64,000 bases of DNA, taken from positions 38,564,001 through 38,628,000 of the forward strand of contig NC_077222.1 of NCBI RefSeq assembly GCF_024763615.1, in the 5' to 3' direction. Each line of letters begins with the position of its first letter. Position 1 is the first letter of the stretch. Position numbers and translations under genes: made by a program. The stretch is from Phlebotomus papatasi (Eukaryota; Arthropoda; Insecta; Diptera; Psychodidae). The notes under the pieces are model-generated. The model did no database searches, was not told the DNA's origin, and saw only the letters and a list, made by a program, of their open reading frames with translations. Below are positions 47,916-58,870 of the stretch, one piece after another.

Positions 47916-48018
47916 GTTTAACTTATTAAACTTTTGTTCCGGTGCATTATTTGTTCTCTCTGCATTTCTCAACAAGTTTGAATACTTGAACCACTGGATT
48001 ATAGACACTGCTCTCCCT

Positions 48019-48255
48019 TAAGCTGTCTACACATATGAGCATTTTTTAAAAAAATTCTTTAAAAAAATTTTTAAAAAATAAGAATGGGTCGGTTTTTTTT
48101 ACAAAATTGCTTACATACTAGGCAAATTTCTGTAAAAAATCCATTTTTTTACAAAAATTTTCACTAGTGTAGAGCCGATTCTTTTTAAAAACCTTTTTAG
48201 GGTTATTTTTTAAAGAATTTTTTTAAAAAATGCTCATAGTGTGTAGACAGCCTTA
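48019..48255. repeat. MITE upstream of phosphoglycerate mutase
   Basis: AAGCTGTCTACACATATGAG at the left pairs with the inverted right end (AAGGCTGTCTACACACTATG). A TTTTTTAAA-rich palindromic interior follows on both sides. About 237 bp, ending 200 bp before the Pglym start codon. Confidence 0.8.
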
Positions 48256-48356
48256 GACTCCGAGCAATATTTAGCATAATTTTCAGCACAAATGCAGTCA
48301 GCCGGTGGGAAAGTTCCAAAAGTATCTGGCAGGAGTCGCTAGGTGGCGACCTTGCA

Positions 48357-48364
48357 TGACGTCA
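48357..48364. promoter_or_regulatory. CRE palindrome upstream of phosphoglycerate mutase
   Basis: TGACGTCA, the full CREB/ATF site, lies 91 nt upstream of the start codon in a GC-richer promoter-like stretch. The match is exact; function is inferred. Confidence 0.45.
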
Positions 48365-48454
48365 TAGGTCATTTCTGACGGAAAAATCGGCAAGTCCGGG
48401 AATAGCAAAATTATTTCCTGTTGAACCATTTGGGCGTTAAGAAGTGTCTCCAGA

Positions 48455-49284
48455 ATGGCCGGCAAGTACAAGATTGTGATGGTGCGCCATGGTGAGTCGG
48501 AGTGGAATCAGAAGAATCTCTTCTGTGGCTGGTTCGATGCTGATCTGAGTGACAAGGGGCGCGAAGAGGCCAAATCAGCTGGTCAGGCCATCAAGGATGC
48601 CGGTCTTAAATTTGATGTAGCTCATACATCCCTCTTGACCCGTGCTCAGAATACCCTGGCATCGATCCTGCAGGAGAGTGGTCAGACGGGTATTCCTATT
48701 GAGAAGACCTGGCGTCTCAATGAGCGTCACTACGGTGGTCTTACTGGACTCAATAAGGCCGAAACTGCAGCCAAATATGGAGAACAGCAGGTACAGATCT
48801 GGAGACGCAGCTTCGATGTGCCTCCGCCACCAATGGAGCCCGATCATCCATACTACGATAAGATTGTCAAAGATCCTCGCTATGCTGGAGATCCCAAGCC
48901 TGGAGAGTTCCCAATGTTTGAATCCCTTAAGCTCACTATTGAACGCACTCTACCCTACTGGAACAGCGTTATTGTGCCCCAGATGCAGGCTGGAAAGAAG
49001 ATCATCATTGCTGCCCATGGAAACAGCCTCCGGGGCATCGTTAAGCACCTTGACAGTAAGATTATCATTTGGAGAGTTTCTGGGTTGGGGCTTGTCTGAT
49101 CTTTTGTTTCTCGGTAGATATGAGTGATGCTGCCATCATGGAGTTGAATCTTCCAACAGGTATCCCCTTTGTCTACGAATTGGACGAAAACCTCAAGCCT
49201 GTGGTGTCCATGAAATTCCTGGGTGATGAAGAGACTGTCCGGAAGGCCATGGAGAGTGTGGCCGCCCAAGGCAAAGCCAAATAG
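48455..49284 (+). CDS. Cofactor-dependent phosphoglycerate mutase
   Basis: Glycolytic enzyme that interconverts 3- and 2-phosphoglycerate through a phosphohistidine; cytosolic. Exons 48455-49055 and 49118-49284, with a 62-nt GT-AG intron splitting an Asn codon at residue 201. 255 aa, the normal length for the dPGM family. Motif VRHGESEWN places the catalytic His at residue 12 with Arg 11; Arg 63 lies in LLTRAQ, Glu 90 in RLNERHYGGLTG, and the second His is 188 in AAHGNSLRG. The tail NLPTGIPFVYELDE and the closing AAQGKAK are as in insect Pglym proteins. The start ATG follows a compact leader. A frame that reads through the intron ends early and is not the product. It is a close match to Drosophila Pglym78-type proteins. 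Confidence 0.97.
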
Positions 49285-49370
49285 AGAATCACTATCAGCA
49301 CCCGCCGTATTTATCATATTTATTCGAACGAGGAGAATCGTTGTAAAATAATCCGGTGAACTAAATGTGA

Positions 49371-49376
49371 ATTAAA
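49371..49376 (+). terminator. Candidate poly(A) signal of phosphoglycerate mutase
   Basis: ATTAAA 87 nt after the stop codon, followed by GCAATTGTTGCG and a T-rich stretch. Confidence 0.45.
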
Positions 49377-50544
49377 TTGCAATTGTTGCGCCTAAATTTA
49401 TGGAAATGTCTTTGATTAGAAGTTCAGGGTTTCCTCCAAAACGACTTTGAATTTACTCTTACCTGATTTATCATCTTACCTTTGGACTGATTTCCCTAGA
49501 ATCTTACCTGAATTTGGGTCATCCAAATTGGGGGGATCAGCAAGCAACAGCAGCAGAATTTTGTTTGAGATTCTTAACAATTTCACCTACTTAATACAAT
49601 TTGCAAAAGCAAATCAGTAGAACTCCCTCGAGTGTTGTTTATGTCAAAAATACATCGATTAAACTCCTGCTGGGCAAGAAAGTATCTTTTGGTATCTTCC
49701 GGAAGCATCAGTGATGAGCCTCTAGTGTTTCCAAGTGTCCCAGACTTCTACTTGATGCATCTTCCTCAAGGTCTCAAGGTTCCGGCTACGCAGTCAGCTT
49801 TCCTGAAATAAACGTCTAAAAATTGTTAGAACAAATTATTTTTCTGCAGATTTCCCATAAAACAAGGGATGCAATCCGAGTTGCATCTGTGAAATTCCCT
49901 ATCAAGCGGCTTTATGGCTCAACTACCGGCTATGTCCAAGTGCTCTCGACAAGGTTTCACTAGAGACTGACTCAACCCACCCCTAACGAACTCGAGGCAA
50001 CCACAGGTGCACACCCATAACCCCCCCCCCTTATGATCCGGTAGCTGGTTCCTAATCCGCTCTTCAGCTGCAGGAGGATTGGGATGATGCAAAACACAAA
50101 TTTGCAGAAACACGTCATGCTTCTGCAAAACTCGCCAGCAACTGAAAAAGAGAAAACAAATCCCTCTGGAATAATAGATTGCCTGCTATGTTTCTGTTTG
50201 AAAATTAACGGTTGGAAAATTAACTGTCATAAATTTCCAAAATCGAACATTTAAACAGAATTAGGATTTCAGGATACTTCTATGTTCTATCCCTGAGGTA
50301 ATTAAATGAAAATCCAAAGAATGCAACATATTTACATGAATATAAACTTATAAAGGTGTTTTCAATAGGTATCCGGTTTTATTGAAATTGCCCCTACAAA
50401 CGGCGAATTTATCAGTCGTATCGTTAGTACCATAACCTAGCATTTTAGTGGGTGGTTGTATTGTCAGAGGAACAGAAATGCATAAACAAATATCTTAATT
50501 ATTAATTTAACGCGTCCTATATTAGTATTGGTCCGTGCATCAAA
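49377..50544. other. Intergenic; one GC-richer minus frame not recognised
   Basis: A minus-strand frame at 49919-50128 ends in a Cys/Gly-rich segment (CTCGCLEFVRGG). I recognise no family and see no start or splice support. The remainder is AT-rich. A homopolymer C run lies near 50020. Confidence 0.35.
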
Positions 50545-51461
50545 ATGCATCTTTCGGGCGCCACGAGAATCCGGGTGCTGGTCATTTTTGCCTGTATCGT
50601 GATATTTTGGTTGCTGATCAAGCAATTTATGGAGAACAGGAGAACCATTGATGTGGTAAGTAGAGCGGCAAAAAATATTTCCGGATATGCTCATTTAAAA
50701 AAAAAATTGTGCATCATAGGAAGAGATTGTGATAAAACCTTCCGGAGTCCCTGTTGTCGTAGGGGTCTACTATGAAGCCCTATGTCCGGACTCTAAACAT
50801 TTCGTGGTAAAGCAGCTAAAGACAACCCATGATCTAGCACCTCAGCTTATTGATATAGTATTCATCCCCTACGGAAAGGCCACGGTAATTGGGGTAAAGG
50901 AAAGGGTTTCAGGGGCAACGGTAACATGTATTCTACTTTCAGACCCATGTCCTGCCGGATGGTTCGCTTAAGTTCAATTGCCAACATGGGCAGGTTGAAT
51001 GCGAAGCCAACATCATTCATGCCTGCGTGGTGGATGTAATAGGAGATCCAGATTTGCGTCTCAAAATGGTTACGTGTATGATAAGGGATAATATCGTTCC
51101 CAAGGACGCCTTCCACAGAGTGAGTGAAGTGGTATCAATTAACTGATTAGATTGCAAATATTTGACCAATTGGTTTCTGATTTGATACCGATTGTAGTGC
51201 GCAAAGGAGAATAGCGTAGAGTCAGCGGATAAGATTCAGAAATGCTACAGTGGACCACATGGAGCAGAATTGCTAAAAATGCACGGAGAGAGAACAAGTG
51301 CCCTGAGGCCGAGAATGGAATTTGTACCCACTGTCACCCTGGACGGAGGGCAGTACAAACAGGCACTGATCCTGAAAAATCTCTTCAAGGAAGTCTGCAA
51401 AATCTTATCTGGACGAGGTCCTGCACCCGATGTCTGTGCAGGAGAAAGTCTCACCGCTTAG
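50545..51461 (+). CDS. GILT-family thiol reductase
   Basis: Gamma-interferon-inducible lysosomal thiol reductase family: reduces disulfides of proteins in endosomes and lysosomes, and in insects is linked to immunity. Exons 50545-50655, 50720-50884, 50943-51119 and 51198-51461; all GT-AG, all phase 0; 238 aa. The N-terminus has one hydrophobic segment (about residues 11-25), a signal peptide or signal anchor. VYYEALCPDS puts the active-site motif at 59-62; the second Cys of the classical CXXC is Ser, as in several insect GILTs. CQHGQVECEANIIHAC (105-120) fits the family signature CQHGX2ECX2NX4C exactly. Further Cys residues follow in VTCMI, in the CAKE and KCYSG segments of exon 4, in KEVCKI and in PDVC. 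Single ATG with an adequate context; AATAAA signals follow the stop. Confidence 0.93.
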
Positions 51462-51631
51462 CCCATTGCTCTATGCATTTTTTTTCGGGGGAATTAAGTG
51501 AAAATTTTAAAATCTTTCGATGTAGTTATGCAAAATGTGGGTATTTATATTGGCACTCTTCGGTTTTCTACTTCACCTCATCATCCCATACAACGGGTAG
51601 AGATAGCATGTCATTCCACCAGCGAAAAGTG

Positions 51632-51663
51632 AATAAAGTAATGTGCAGAATGTGAATAATAAA
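51632..51663 (+). terminator. Candidate poly(A) signals of the GILT gene
   Basis: AATAAA at 51632-51637 and again at 51658-51663, about 170-200 nt after the stop codon. Confidence 0.5.
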
Positions 51664-51748
51664 GAGTTTATGATTTTTACCTGAATCAGCTGCTTTAGTA
51701 GTCCGGTGTTGACAGGAAAATGCGCGCACTTTTGTTTTTTGACACTAG

Positions 51749-51760
51749 TGACAGCTGTCA
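51749..51760. promoter_or_regulatory. Palindrome TGACAGCTGTCA in a promoter-like region
   Basis: A perfect 12-bp palindrome containing an E-box core (CAGCTG) and TGACAG half-sites lies about 240 nt upstream of the signal-peptide exon. The extended form AGTGACAGCTGTCAA recurs on the opposite strand at 60425-60436. A promoter role is inferred. Confidence 0.4.
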
Positions 51761-51985
51761 AAATTGCAATGTCATGCCAGTAATTTCTACACTGTTTGCT
51801 TTCGCTTCAACTCTTTCAGACCAACAGTTCAGTGTGAAAGAGCGATGGAGAAGGTTGTACAGCTCCCGAGTGATTTCAAAAGGAATTAAAACTTGTAAAT
51901 TTTCACTATTAGTGTCCAGTCAATTGTTGTAAAATTTATGGGAAAGTGCAAAAGACTTTATAAGTGAACGCAATAATTGAAAAAG

Positions 51986-52117
51986 ATGGGCCTAAATGTG
52001 GGGACAATGTCGGGAAAATTGATTTTCAGTGTTTGTTTACCTTTTGCCCTGTTTCTCTCAACAAATGGATACCAAGCTCACCATCAGTGCAATCATCATC
52101 ATCCAAAAGCCCATGAA
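51986..52117 (+). CDS. First coding exon of a secreted or membrane protein (partial)
   Basis: ATG 51986 in the context AAAAGATGG opens a frame of 44 codons that ends at a good donor, GAA|GTGAGT (52117/52118, phase 0). The product starts MGLNVGTMSGK, then a strongly hydrophobic LIFSVCLPFALFLS core and NGYQA, a convincing signal peptide. A His/Cys-rich segment HHQCNHHHPKAHE follows. The layout (signal peptide, then CxHHHPKxHE) reminds me of the N-terminus of leishmanolysin-like (invadolysin) metallopeptidases, but that is a guess from one exon. I found no matching second exon in the remaining 12 kb, so a long intron is likely. The frame closes four codons past the donor if unspliced. Confidence 0.6.
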
Positions 52118-53596
52118 GTGAGTTAAATTAATTTTCAAACTTACCGTTCATTTGCTTGACCCCCTTTAGTTCAAAACCCAAAACAAAAACAAAAATTTAC
52201 CTTGAAGGTTTGGTTATGTCCTTTTTATCATAGAAAGAACTTAAATTATAAAAATCGACCGAAAGATTAATTGCAATGTTCCCTTCATAAATCCCTGAAT
52301 GTATTCCACAGAAAAAAAATAGTTTAAATTCCATTGTTGTTGAGGTAAAAGTCATATGATTCATCAATGATTGAAAAGTCAAACGGCAAAATCCTTTAAG
52401 GATGATTCACACTCAATATTTCGCGAAATGTTCCTGCGCATTGAAATTTTGATAATTTGGTTTGTTCATAAATTTCCTCACAATAAATTCAATGTTACAG
52501 AGAAATTTTGAGACACAAAAGTGCAATAACTTCATTTAATTTTTAATGTTAATTTATGCTTATAGCAATTGACGAAGTAGAGCATAAAAGTGGCATTGAA
52601 ACACGCTTAAGGTCACTATATTACTAGGATTTTTACAACTTTCATTGCAAAATCCATATAGTTGTGCAAGAAATGGTTTTCGGAGAATACAAAACTAATA
52701 TTTTACTTTTACTCAGTGAAAAATGATTATTGTGCTTATGACCAGAGCTGAAAGACCAGCGAGTTTAAAAAAGCGTGATAAAGAGTTTGGTTCCGCTTTT
52801 GTTAACACCTACGAGAATATTTTTCAATTAAGTTTTGGGTCATATTATTATACTCGAAAAGATTGTTGATTTTTGAAATTGGGAAAAGACTTTTTAATTA
52901 TTAAAGTTATAGAAGTCTTTTTAAAATTAATAAACTCATTACTATGAAAAAATAGTTCCATTTTTAGAACACTCTTCTAAACAATATTCATAACAAAAAG
53001 ATAGGTGGGAAAGATAACTTTTTGATAATATCGAATCGATGGTATAGTTAAATCCAATAAATCAAATAAAGTGATGTTGATTATTGATTAAGCTATACTG
53101 TCTATAATAATCTATATTAGTATTAAAAAGTGAAGCTACCATATTCTTGAGAATTAGCTCTTGATAGTATCGTTAAGAAATCATCATATCACTCCTTTAT
53201 AACTCTAGGATATCTAAACTACCTCCTCTGTTCTATTTGTAATCAAGAAAACTTTAGGATTTAGCTTTAATATTAGGTGTCAAAATAAAAGATTCTATAA
53301 CTTAAAATATTAGTGACGCTTCATAATTTTCCGTGGCATTGTATAAATGAGCAGTAAAAAGTTAAAATTGAGCAGTAACAAAAAAAACTTTAAAGAGTGA
53401 TATTATCGTTCAAATTTTGGCAAAGAGAAAATAAAGAGATTTTCATTCTATCTGCAACAATTTTAATTTTAAATATAAATTAGACCCATTTTTGTAAAGA
53501 TTTAAGTTTCTTACTGACCATAATTAGATATTTTACTGCTCATTTTGAATTTTTTGCTGCTGGTTTGTTTTTTGCCATTTTCCGTATTTTATGTTT
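52118..53596. other. Probably intronic, AT-rich, no exon recognised
   Basis: If the preceding exon is real this is its intron. The end (53330-53596) holds degenerate TTTTACTGCTCATTTT words that often flank R1 repeats. Confidence 0.45.
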
Positions 53597-54330
53597 AAAA
53601 GGAATGGTAAAGCATCCCATGTCTTGCGAAATTCTCGAACTCGTAACATAGATACCATATCTCAAAATCTCTTTCCATCGTTAAGTATTTACCGGTTCAC
53701 GACCGATATGAACCGATTCATAAATCAATCAAAAGATCGCCCAAAATAGTTTAGGATTAACAAAATGGATTTTCGGCTAAAGATTAGGTGTTTCATTACT
53801 AATTGAGAACCGATTGTACCCAATTCAGTCTTGTCAGAAATTTCAAAACTTTTCTCATGAGTTCAAACATGATACCATGCGGTTGATAAGTGCGCTTGCT
53901 AGAGCCTTTTAAACATTTGACCTTTAAACGTTATTGGGAATGATTAAATGCTATTTTTGTATAAAAACGCAATATGCACCTGGGTAATCTCTAAAACAGG
54001 GGGTGCAAGAACCGTTTGAAACCGAATAAACGTCAAAATAAGTTTGTTCAGGTAGCGTTTTGACCATTGACGTACAAGTTTCATTTGACGTTTTTTCGGT
54101 TTCAAACGATTCTTGCACACCTCTGCTCTAAAAGATACTCAAAAATGAAAAAAAAATCGCTCGACGCGTTTTCAATCAATCCCAAAAAAAACATGGTTTA
54201 GGAGGGGCATGTTAATGGTCCCAGGAATTACTTATGGGGAGTCCCCCGAAGGTCCCAAGTTTCTATCTCTAAACGTTTGCCGTCTAAGCGTAGTAACGGC
54301 GTGAGTAAAAAAAACCCGAAACTTCAGATT
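53597..54330 (+). repeat. R1 dispersed repeat, plus copy
   Basis: The terminal block GGTAAAGCATCCCATG with TTCTCGAACTCG is followed by ACCGATATGAACCGATTCAT, GCGATTTTTT-like words and AGTCCCCCGAAGGTCCCAAG. The same blocks, inverted, occur at 63177-63850. Non-coding. Confidence 0.65.
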
Positions 54331-54388
54331 TCCTAAATTATACCTCAATTGAATATATAACTCAAAATCGAGCGATTATAGTAAGGCC

Positions 54389-56359
54389 ATGTAACTCCGA
54401 CGATTGCAAAACTCGGATGCCGCGACCGATTTAACTCGGATACATCCACTTAAAATATAATTTATATTTTTATTTCTGTAATTAATTACTGAAGTATCAT
54501 AATATAACTATTCTACTTTAAGAAAAACCAAAAATTATATTTTTATCGGTTTAATAAGTGGGTAAAAGAAATATTTTTTAAGCTCGGGTCAGCTGGGTTG
54601 TGTACTAAAAATTTAATTTCTGAGAAAATTTTGCTGTTGACAGCTCGTCGCTGGAAAAAGTTTAGTGTTTTTTCTATATAATAAAACATTATTTGCAATC
54701 AAAATTATTAATAAAAGTTAGTGTAGTTATTGATCTACAAGGTGAGTAAGAGTTTATTGATAATATATTAATAATTCATACAGAAATAAGTGATTTTTGT
54801 GAATGTTTACATTTCGATGCAAGTCGGATGCGGTGAAAGTCAATGTTTTGGTTAGGAATTTGCATTGTTCAGGACTCTTTTTCTGTTTCAGATGCCAAAG
54901 GGAACAAAAGAAAAGACCTATAAGGACAAGCCCTACTCTAAGGAAGGTCTTAGGAATGCCTTGCAGTGTGTACGAGATGGTTCTATCATAGCATATGCAT
55001 CCAAAACATTTAATGTCCCAAGAACAACACTGCATAACAAATTGACCGGCAAATACCCAGAGGAGTGCCCAAATGCAATGGCAGGCCAACAATTCTTTCA
55101 AAAGAACAGGAAAAAGAACTTGTCAAATGGATCCTGGGATGTGCGGATGGCTAGCATCCCATCGGGAAGGAACAAGTTCTGGACAGCGTTAAACTCATCT
55201 GTGAGGTCTACAAAATTCCAAACCATTTTACAGCTGGAAGACCCGGAGACGTTTGGTTCAGGAATTTTCTTAAGCGTCATCCAGAGCTCAGCATGCGCAA
55301 GCCAAAATCCTTCTCATTGGAAAGAGCTACTGTTACTGCTGAAGACCTCACGGAATGGTTTCAGAATTGTCTTGGATATTTCACAGAACACAACCTTCTG
55401 AGCATTTCACCAGACCGTGTTTTTAATTGCGACGAAAGTGCCTTCTTTTTGACACCGGAAGATGGAAATGTCCTGTCCAGGAGAGGTTCACGTGTAGTTC
55501 CATCTCTTAAAAATTCAGGACCGAAGCAATGTATCACAGTACTCTTCATGGTGTCAGCTACTGGCGAACTTGCTCCTCCAATGGCTGTTCATAAAACTGA
55601 CATTACTCCAAAAATTGCCATTCACAACGCAGAAGGATGGAAAATGGGAACGTCACCACAGAGTGGCTGGATGGATGGGCCACTTTTCTATGCTGGTCTT
55701 TATTTCCCGAAAATTGTTTTCCAACATTCAGAGGAGTCCATTATCAATAACCAGCACGATCAGGCCACCGACAATAATCCTTCAAATGATCCAGTCATCC
55801 CTGGAAACCAACTCTCTGCAACTTCTGAGACTCAACCGATCTTCGACACACTAAAACAATGCTATTTCTGGCCAGGAGAAATTCCAAAACGTCGTCAGAA
55901 GAAGAGGGTCAAAGCCAGCAATGTCAAACACCAGTATATTGTATCTTCCGAGGAAATTATCGCGGAACAGGAGGAAAAATTGAGGCAGGATTTACAAAAA
56001 AAGAAAGAAATTGCTGAACGGAAGTTGACCAGAGAGAGGAACAAAAAAATAAGGGCAGAAGAAAAGGAGATAAAACTAAAGGAGAAAAACATGGTAAAGG
56101 AAAAGGCTCAAATGCCAATTGAAGCTGAAAAGAAAAAACGTGGAAGGAAGTCAGCCAAGAAAACCGAGGAAAAATCAAAGAATTGAGTGCAATCTTAAAA
56201 TAAATAAAAATATATATAATTAAATAATAAATTATTGAAATGAATTGATGGAATAAAACTCTAAAAAAATGTTTTTGAAATAATATCTTCTCATTTTTAT
56301 GCATTAAACTTTTCCTTAAAATGAGCATCCGAGTTTGATCGAATTCAACGGAGTTACAT
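54389..56359 (+). mobile_element. pogo/Tigger-like DNA transposon, defective, 2.0 kb
   Basis: Terminal inverted repeats: 54389-54419 (ATGTAACTCCG ... AACTCGGATG) and the inverse at 56326-56359 (CATCCGAGTT ... CGGAGTTACAT). TA dinucleotides nearby suit a TA target site, although the exact outer border is unclear. The interior holds one broken transposase frame ending with an AATAAA at 56199. The same ends may mobilise MITEs, but I saw no MITE with this terminus in the window. Confidence 0.8.
54892..56186 (+). pseudogene. Broken pogo/Tigger-type transposase
   Basis: The frame opens at ATG 54892 (MPKGTKEKTYKDKPYSKEGL) with a pipsqueak-type helix-turn-helix over about residues 10-60 (SIIAYASKTFNVPRTTLHNK). 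A frameshift near 55085 moves the reading to another frame, a TAG interrupts it at 55152, and the same frame then runs open to 56186. The DDE part keeps its first acidic block (VFNCDESAF, about 55425) and the following GSRVVPSL and KQCITVLFMVSATGELAPP. It then jumps after GWMDGPLFYAG (about 55700) to a lysine-rich tail ending KKRGRKSAKK. The segment that should carry the second and third catalytic acids is missing. So three separate lesions are present: frameshift, nonsense codon and internal deletion. No activity is expected. Confidence 0.85.
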
Positions 56360-57546
56360 AAAAGCGTCGCAGTAACATTCTTGCGCATATATTAATATTA
56401 TCGTAATTTTATTAATTTTCATCAATATTATTGCTAAAATTCTATTTCTATTATGATTCTAAATTAAACAAAGAATAATTCTATTGATTTGGAATGGGGA
56501 AAAAAATATTTCATCAGTCCAAAAACAAGCATTAAAGTCGCACTCTATGAAAAGTATCCGAATTACCTCTCTTTACTATATATACTGTTTCTCTGTGAAG
56601 TTCGGGTAGTAAAAGTCATAGTTCTCAGCCTTAAGATTAAGTAGGATTTAAAGACTGACATTTCCATTTTGACTAAGTTTTTGTGAAGTTTCCCCTTAAT
56701 TATTTCAAAATTTAAGATTTTGCAGTAAGTGTCCTGTTAATCGTCTTTGATATAAGAAGTGATTTTTTCTAAATAATAAATTTTAACGTAAATTTCTCGA
56801 GTGGTATTCTTCTTCTTCTTATTATTATTTAAATTCACAATAATAGGGTCATCCCTTTTACAATTGTGAAAGAAAAAAAATCAAAAAATTTCAGTATTAC
56901 AAAAAGAGATAAGAAATAAAAAAGAAGGAATCAAAAAACAAGAAAAAAAGAAGAGTTGAGCTTTAGTCTCTCAATGGTTCAGCCTGAAAATGACGCCGAA
57001 TAGCATCCGCACAGTTACGGCTGCTAACCGGAATAGCATTATAAATAACTCGAAATCGATAAAAGTTTTGCTTAAAGCTATTGAGCTTTGAAATGCAAAA
57101 GGTTTCATAATAACAATTAAGTCAAAATAGAAACCAGAAGATTCTTAAATGTAATTTTAATATTATGTATGCTTGCTATAACCTAAATATAAATCTTGAA
57201 ATATTATAAATTTCGAAATGTGAATTTGTTAAATAATTTTTATTATCAACAACAAAATGAGCTATTTCGAGACGATACATTTAAATTTCATGTGTTCAGT
57301 ATTAATCGAATTATTTTTCAGCGTTAAAAATACATTATTAATACCAAGTATAATAAGCTATAACTATTCGAATTATATATTTTATTTAAAAAAGATATAT
57401 TTAAAAAAATGTTTAAATTATAATTTCATTAAGTTAGTTTGGCCTATTCTTCTTGGATGAGTTTGTTTTGTTACATACAGTCCTTTCAATTTAAAGAAAA
57501 AATGTCAAAATTAAAGCATTCTATGTTGTAGTCCAATGCCGTTGTA
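56360..57546. other. Non-coding; retroelement-tail-like patch near 56840-57040
   Basis: The phrase TTCACAATAATAGGGTCATCC with CCTTTTACAATTGTGA near 56833-56872 recurs in diverged form at 18127-18160, so it belongs to a repeat. A GC-richer bit follows at 56985-57035. No gene recognised. Confidence 0.4.
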
Positions 57547-57722
57547 TAGGGGCACCTTCGAAATTGGGATTTTTCTCCTGTTTAAGTGGAATTGAGCCAT
57601 ATCATAATGCAATTTAGCTTCCCAATCTTTTTCTTCATCTAAATTATATAATGATAAGGCTCGATGTTATTTAAAAATAAGTAAAAAATTCAAATTTCAA
57701 AGGTGCTCTGCTTCTCTCTATA
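57547..57722. repeat. M13 MITE copy, 176 bp
   Basis: It starts TATAGGGGCACCTTCGAAATTG and the inverted right end reads TATAGAGAGAAGCAGAGCACCT. The interior carries TTTCTCCTGTTTAAGTGG as in the other copies. Confidence 0.6.
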
Positions 57723-58417
57723 CCTCTTACGGGGTTCTTTTAAAAATAGCTTTAGGACCAGTCTATAATTGCCGATTTAAGATTTAGAGCTTATAAGATT
57801 TATCTCAAAATTAAGGGGTGTGAGCCTTGTTAAGCACTCCCAACATCTGTAAACTAAACAAACCTCTACTGAAATTCAAGTGTGTAAATTCTATCTAAAG
57901 GTCAAAACCAGCGATATTGTAAAAACTTGGTTACGAAATTCATAAATTTTACGACTAACCGTTTAGCTTAGACAGTAACTTTACAAAATTAAAAAGAAAA
58001 ATTAAATGACTTCGGTGTGATAGTATATGTATATATTAAGAAGTCAAAACAGGACACACTAAAAAATATTCCTTGTTTTCCTATGTTTTATTCTTATTTC
58101 AAGGATTGATGTCATTGATGTCATCAGAGTCGAAATGGGCGGAAAAATCACGTATGGATTGAGATTTGTGATCCAATCCGAGTGCAATGTAACCATTTCC
58201 TATTTGTACGTGATTTTTCTGTCTAATTCGATACCTTATTAAGAGAACAACAACCCCTGCAACTATTTTTTACTACATTTCTAGAATTTAATAAAAAGTA
58301 TATAAAAATCCTTGTAGAAATCTTTTCCTCCTTTATGAGATAAGTTCAGAATACAATTGGAAAAACGTACATAGAAAGAGTTCCTTTTATATAAATATTA
58401 ATACTTATAATAATGCT
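57723..58417. other. Non-coding stretch, nothing recognised
   Basis: AT-rich sequence with no exon-like frame. A short TTGATGTCATTGATGTCATC repeat lies near 58107. Confidence 0.4.
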
Positions 58418-58642
58418 TAGGGGGAAGTGGGGTACCTTTGTATTGGGGTATATTTGAAATAGGGCCATTCTCTCCTATTTTTAAATGGGATCGAATTTCA
58501 CTTTGATATAATTCAGTTGTATAAATAAAATTGAGAAGCTAAATTACATTATGATAAGCCTTAATTCCTCTAATTTAAAAATGGGAGAAAAAGGCCCTAT
58601 TTTAAAGGTAAACCCAATTCAAAAGTGCTCCACTTCCCCCTA
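58418..58642. repeat. M13 MITE, best-preserved copy, 225 bp
   Basis: The ends TAGGGGGAAGTGGGGTACCT and the inverse of TAGGGGGAAGTGGAGCAC match well. TCTCCTATTTTTAAATGGG and its inverse lie inside. Non-coding. Confidence 0.8.
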
Positions 58643-58870
58643 TCTGAGTTTTTATGAATTTCCAAAAACATTGGATGGAAAAAATTCTTGATAGCAGATA
58701 ATAGATTTTTTTTTCGATTTTTACATGGAAACTATTCACAGAGTGACAAAGCTTCCGTCATTCAAAGTTTCAAAGCTTTCCCCTACAGAGAGATTACCAT
58801 ATTAAACTCGCGTTCTGTGAATGTTAATTCAATTTTTGATAAATTGTAATTCTTAAATAAGGGATTATTT

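Noticed and set aside
49919..50128. Cys/Gly-rich minus frame as a small gene
   Set aside because: No recognised family, no splice signals or promoter, and a homopolymer run inside; too weak to call.
55293..56186. An intact 297-residue gene
   Set aside because: It is the 3' part of a transposase whose upstream part is joined through a frameshift and a stop codon, and it lacks two catalytic acids.
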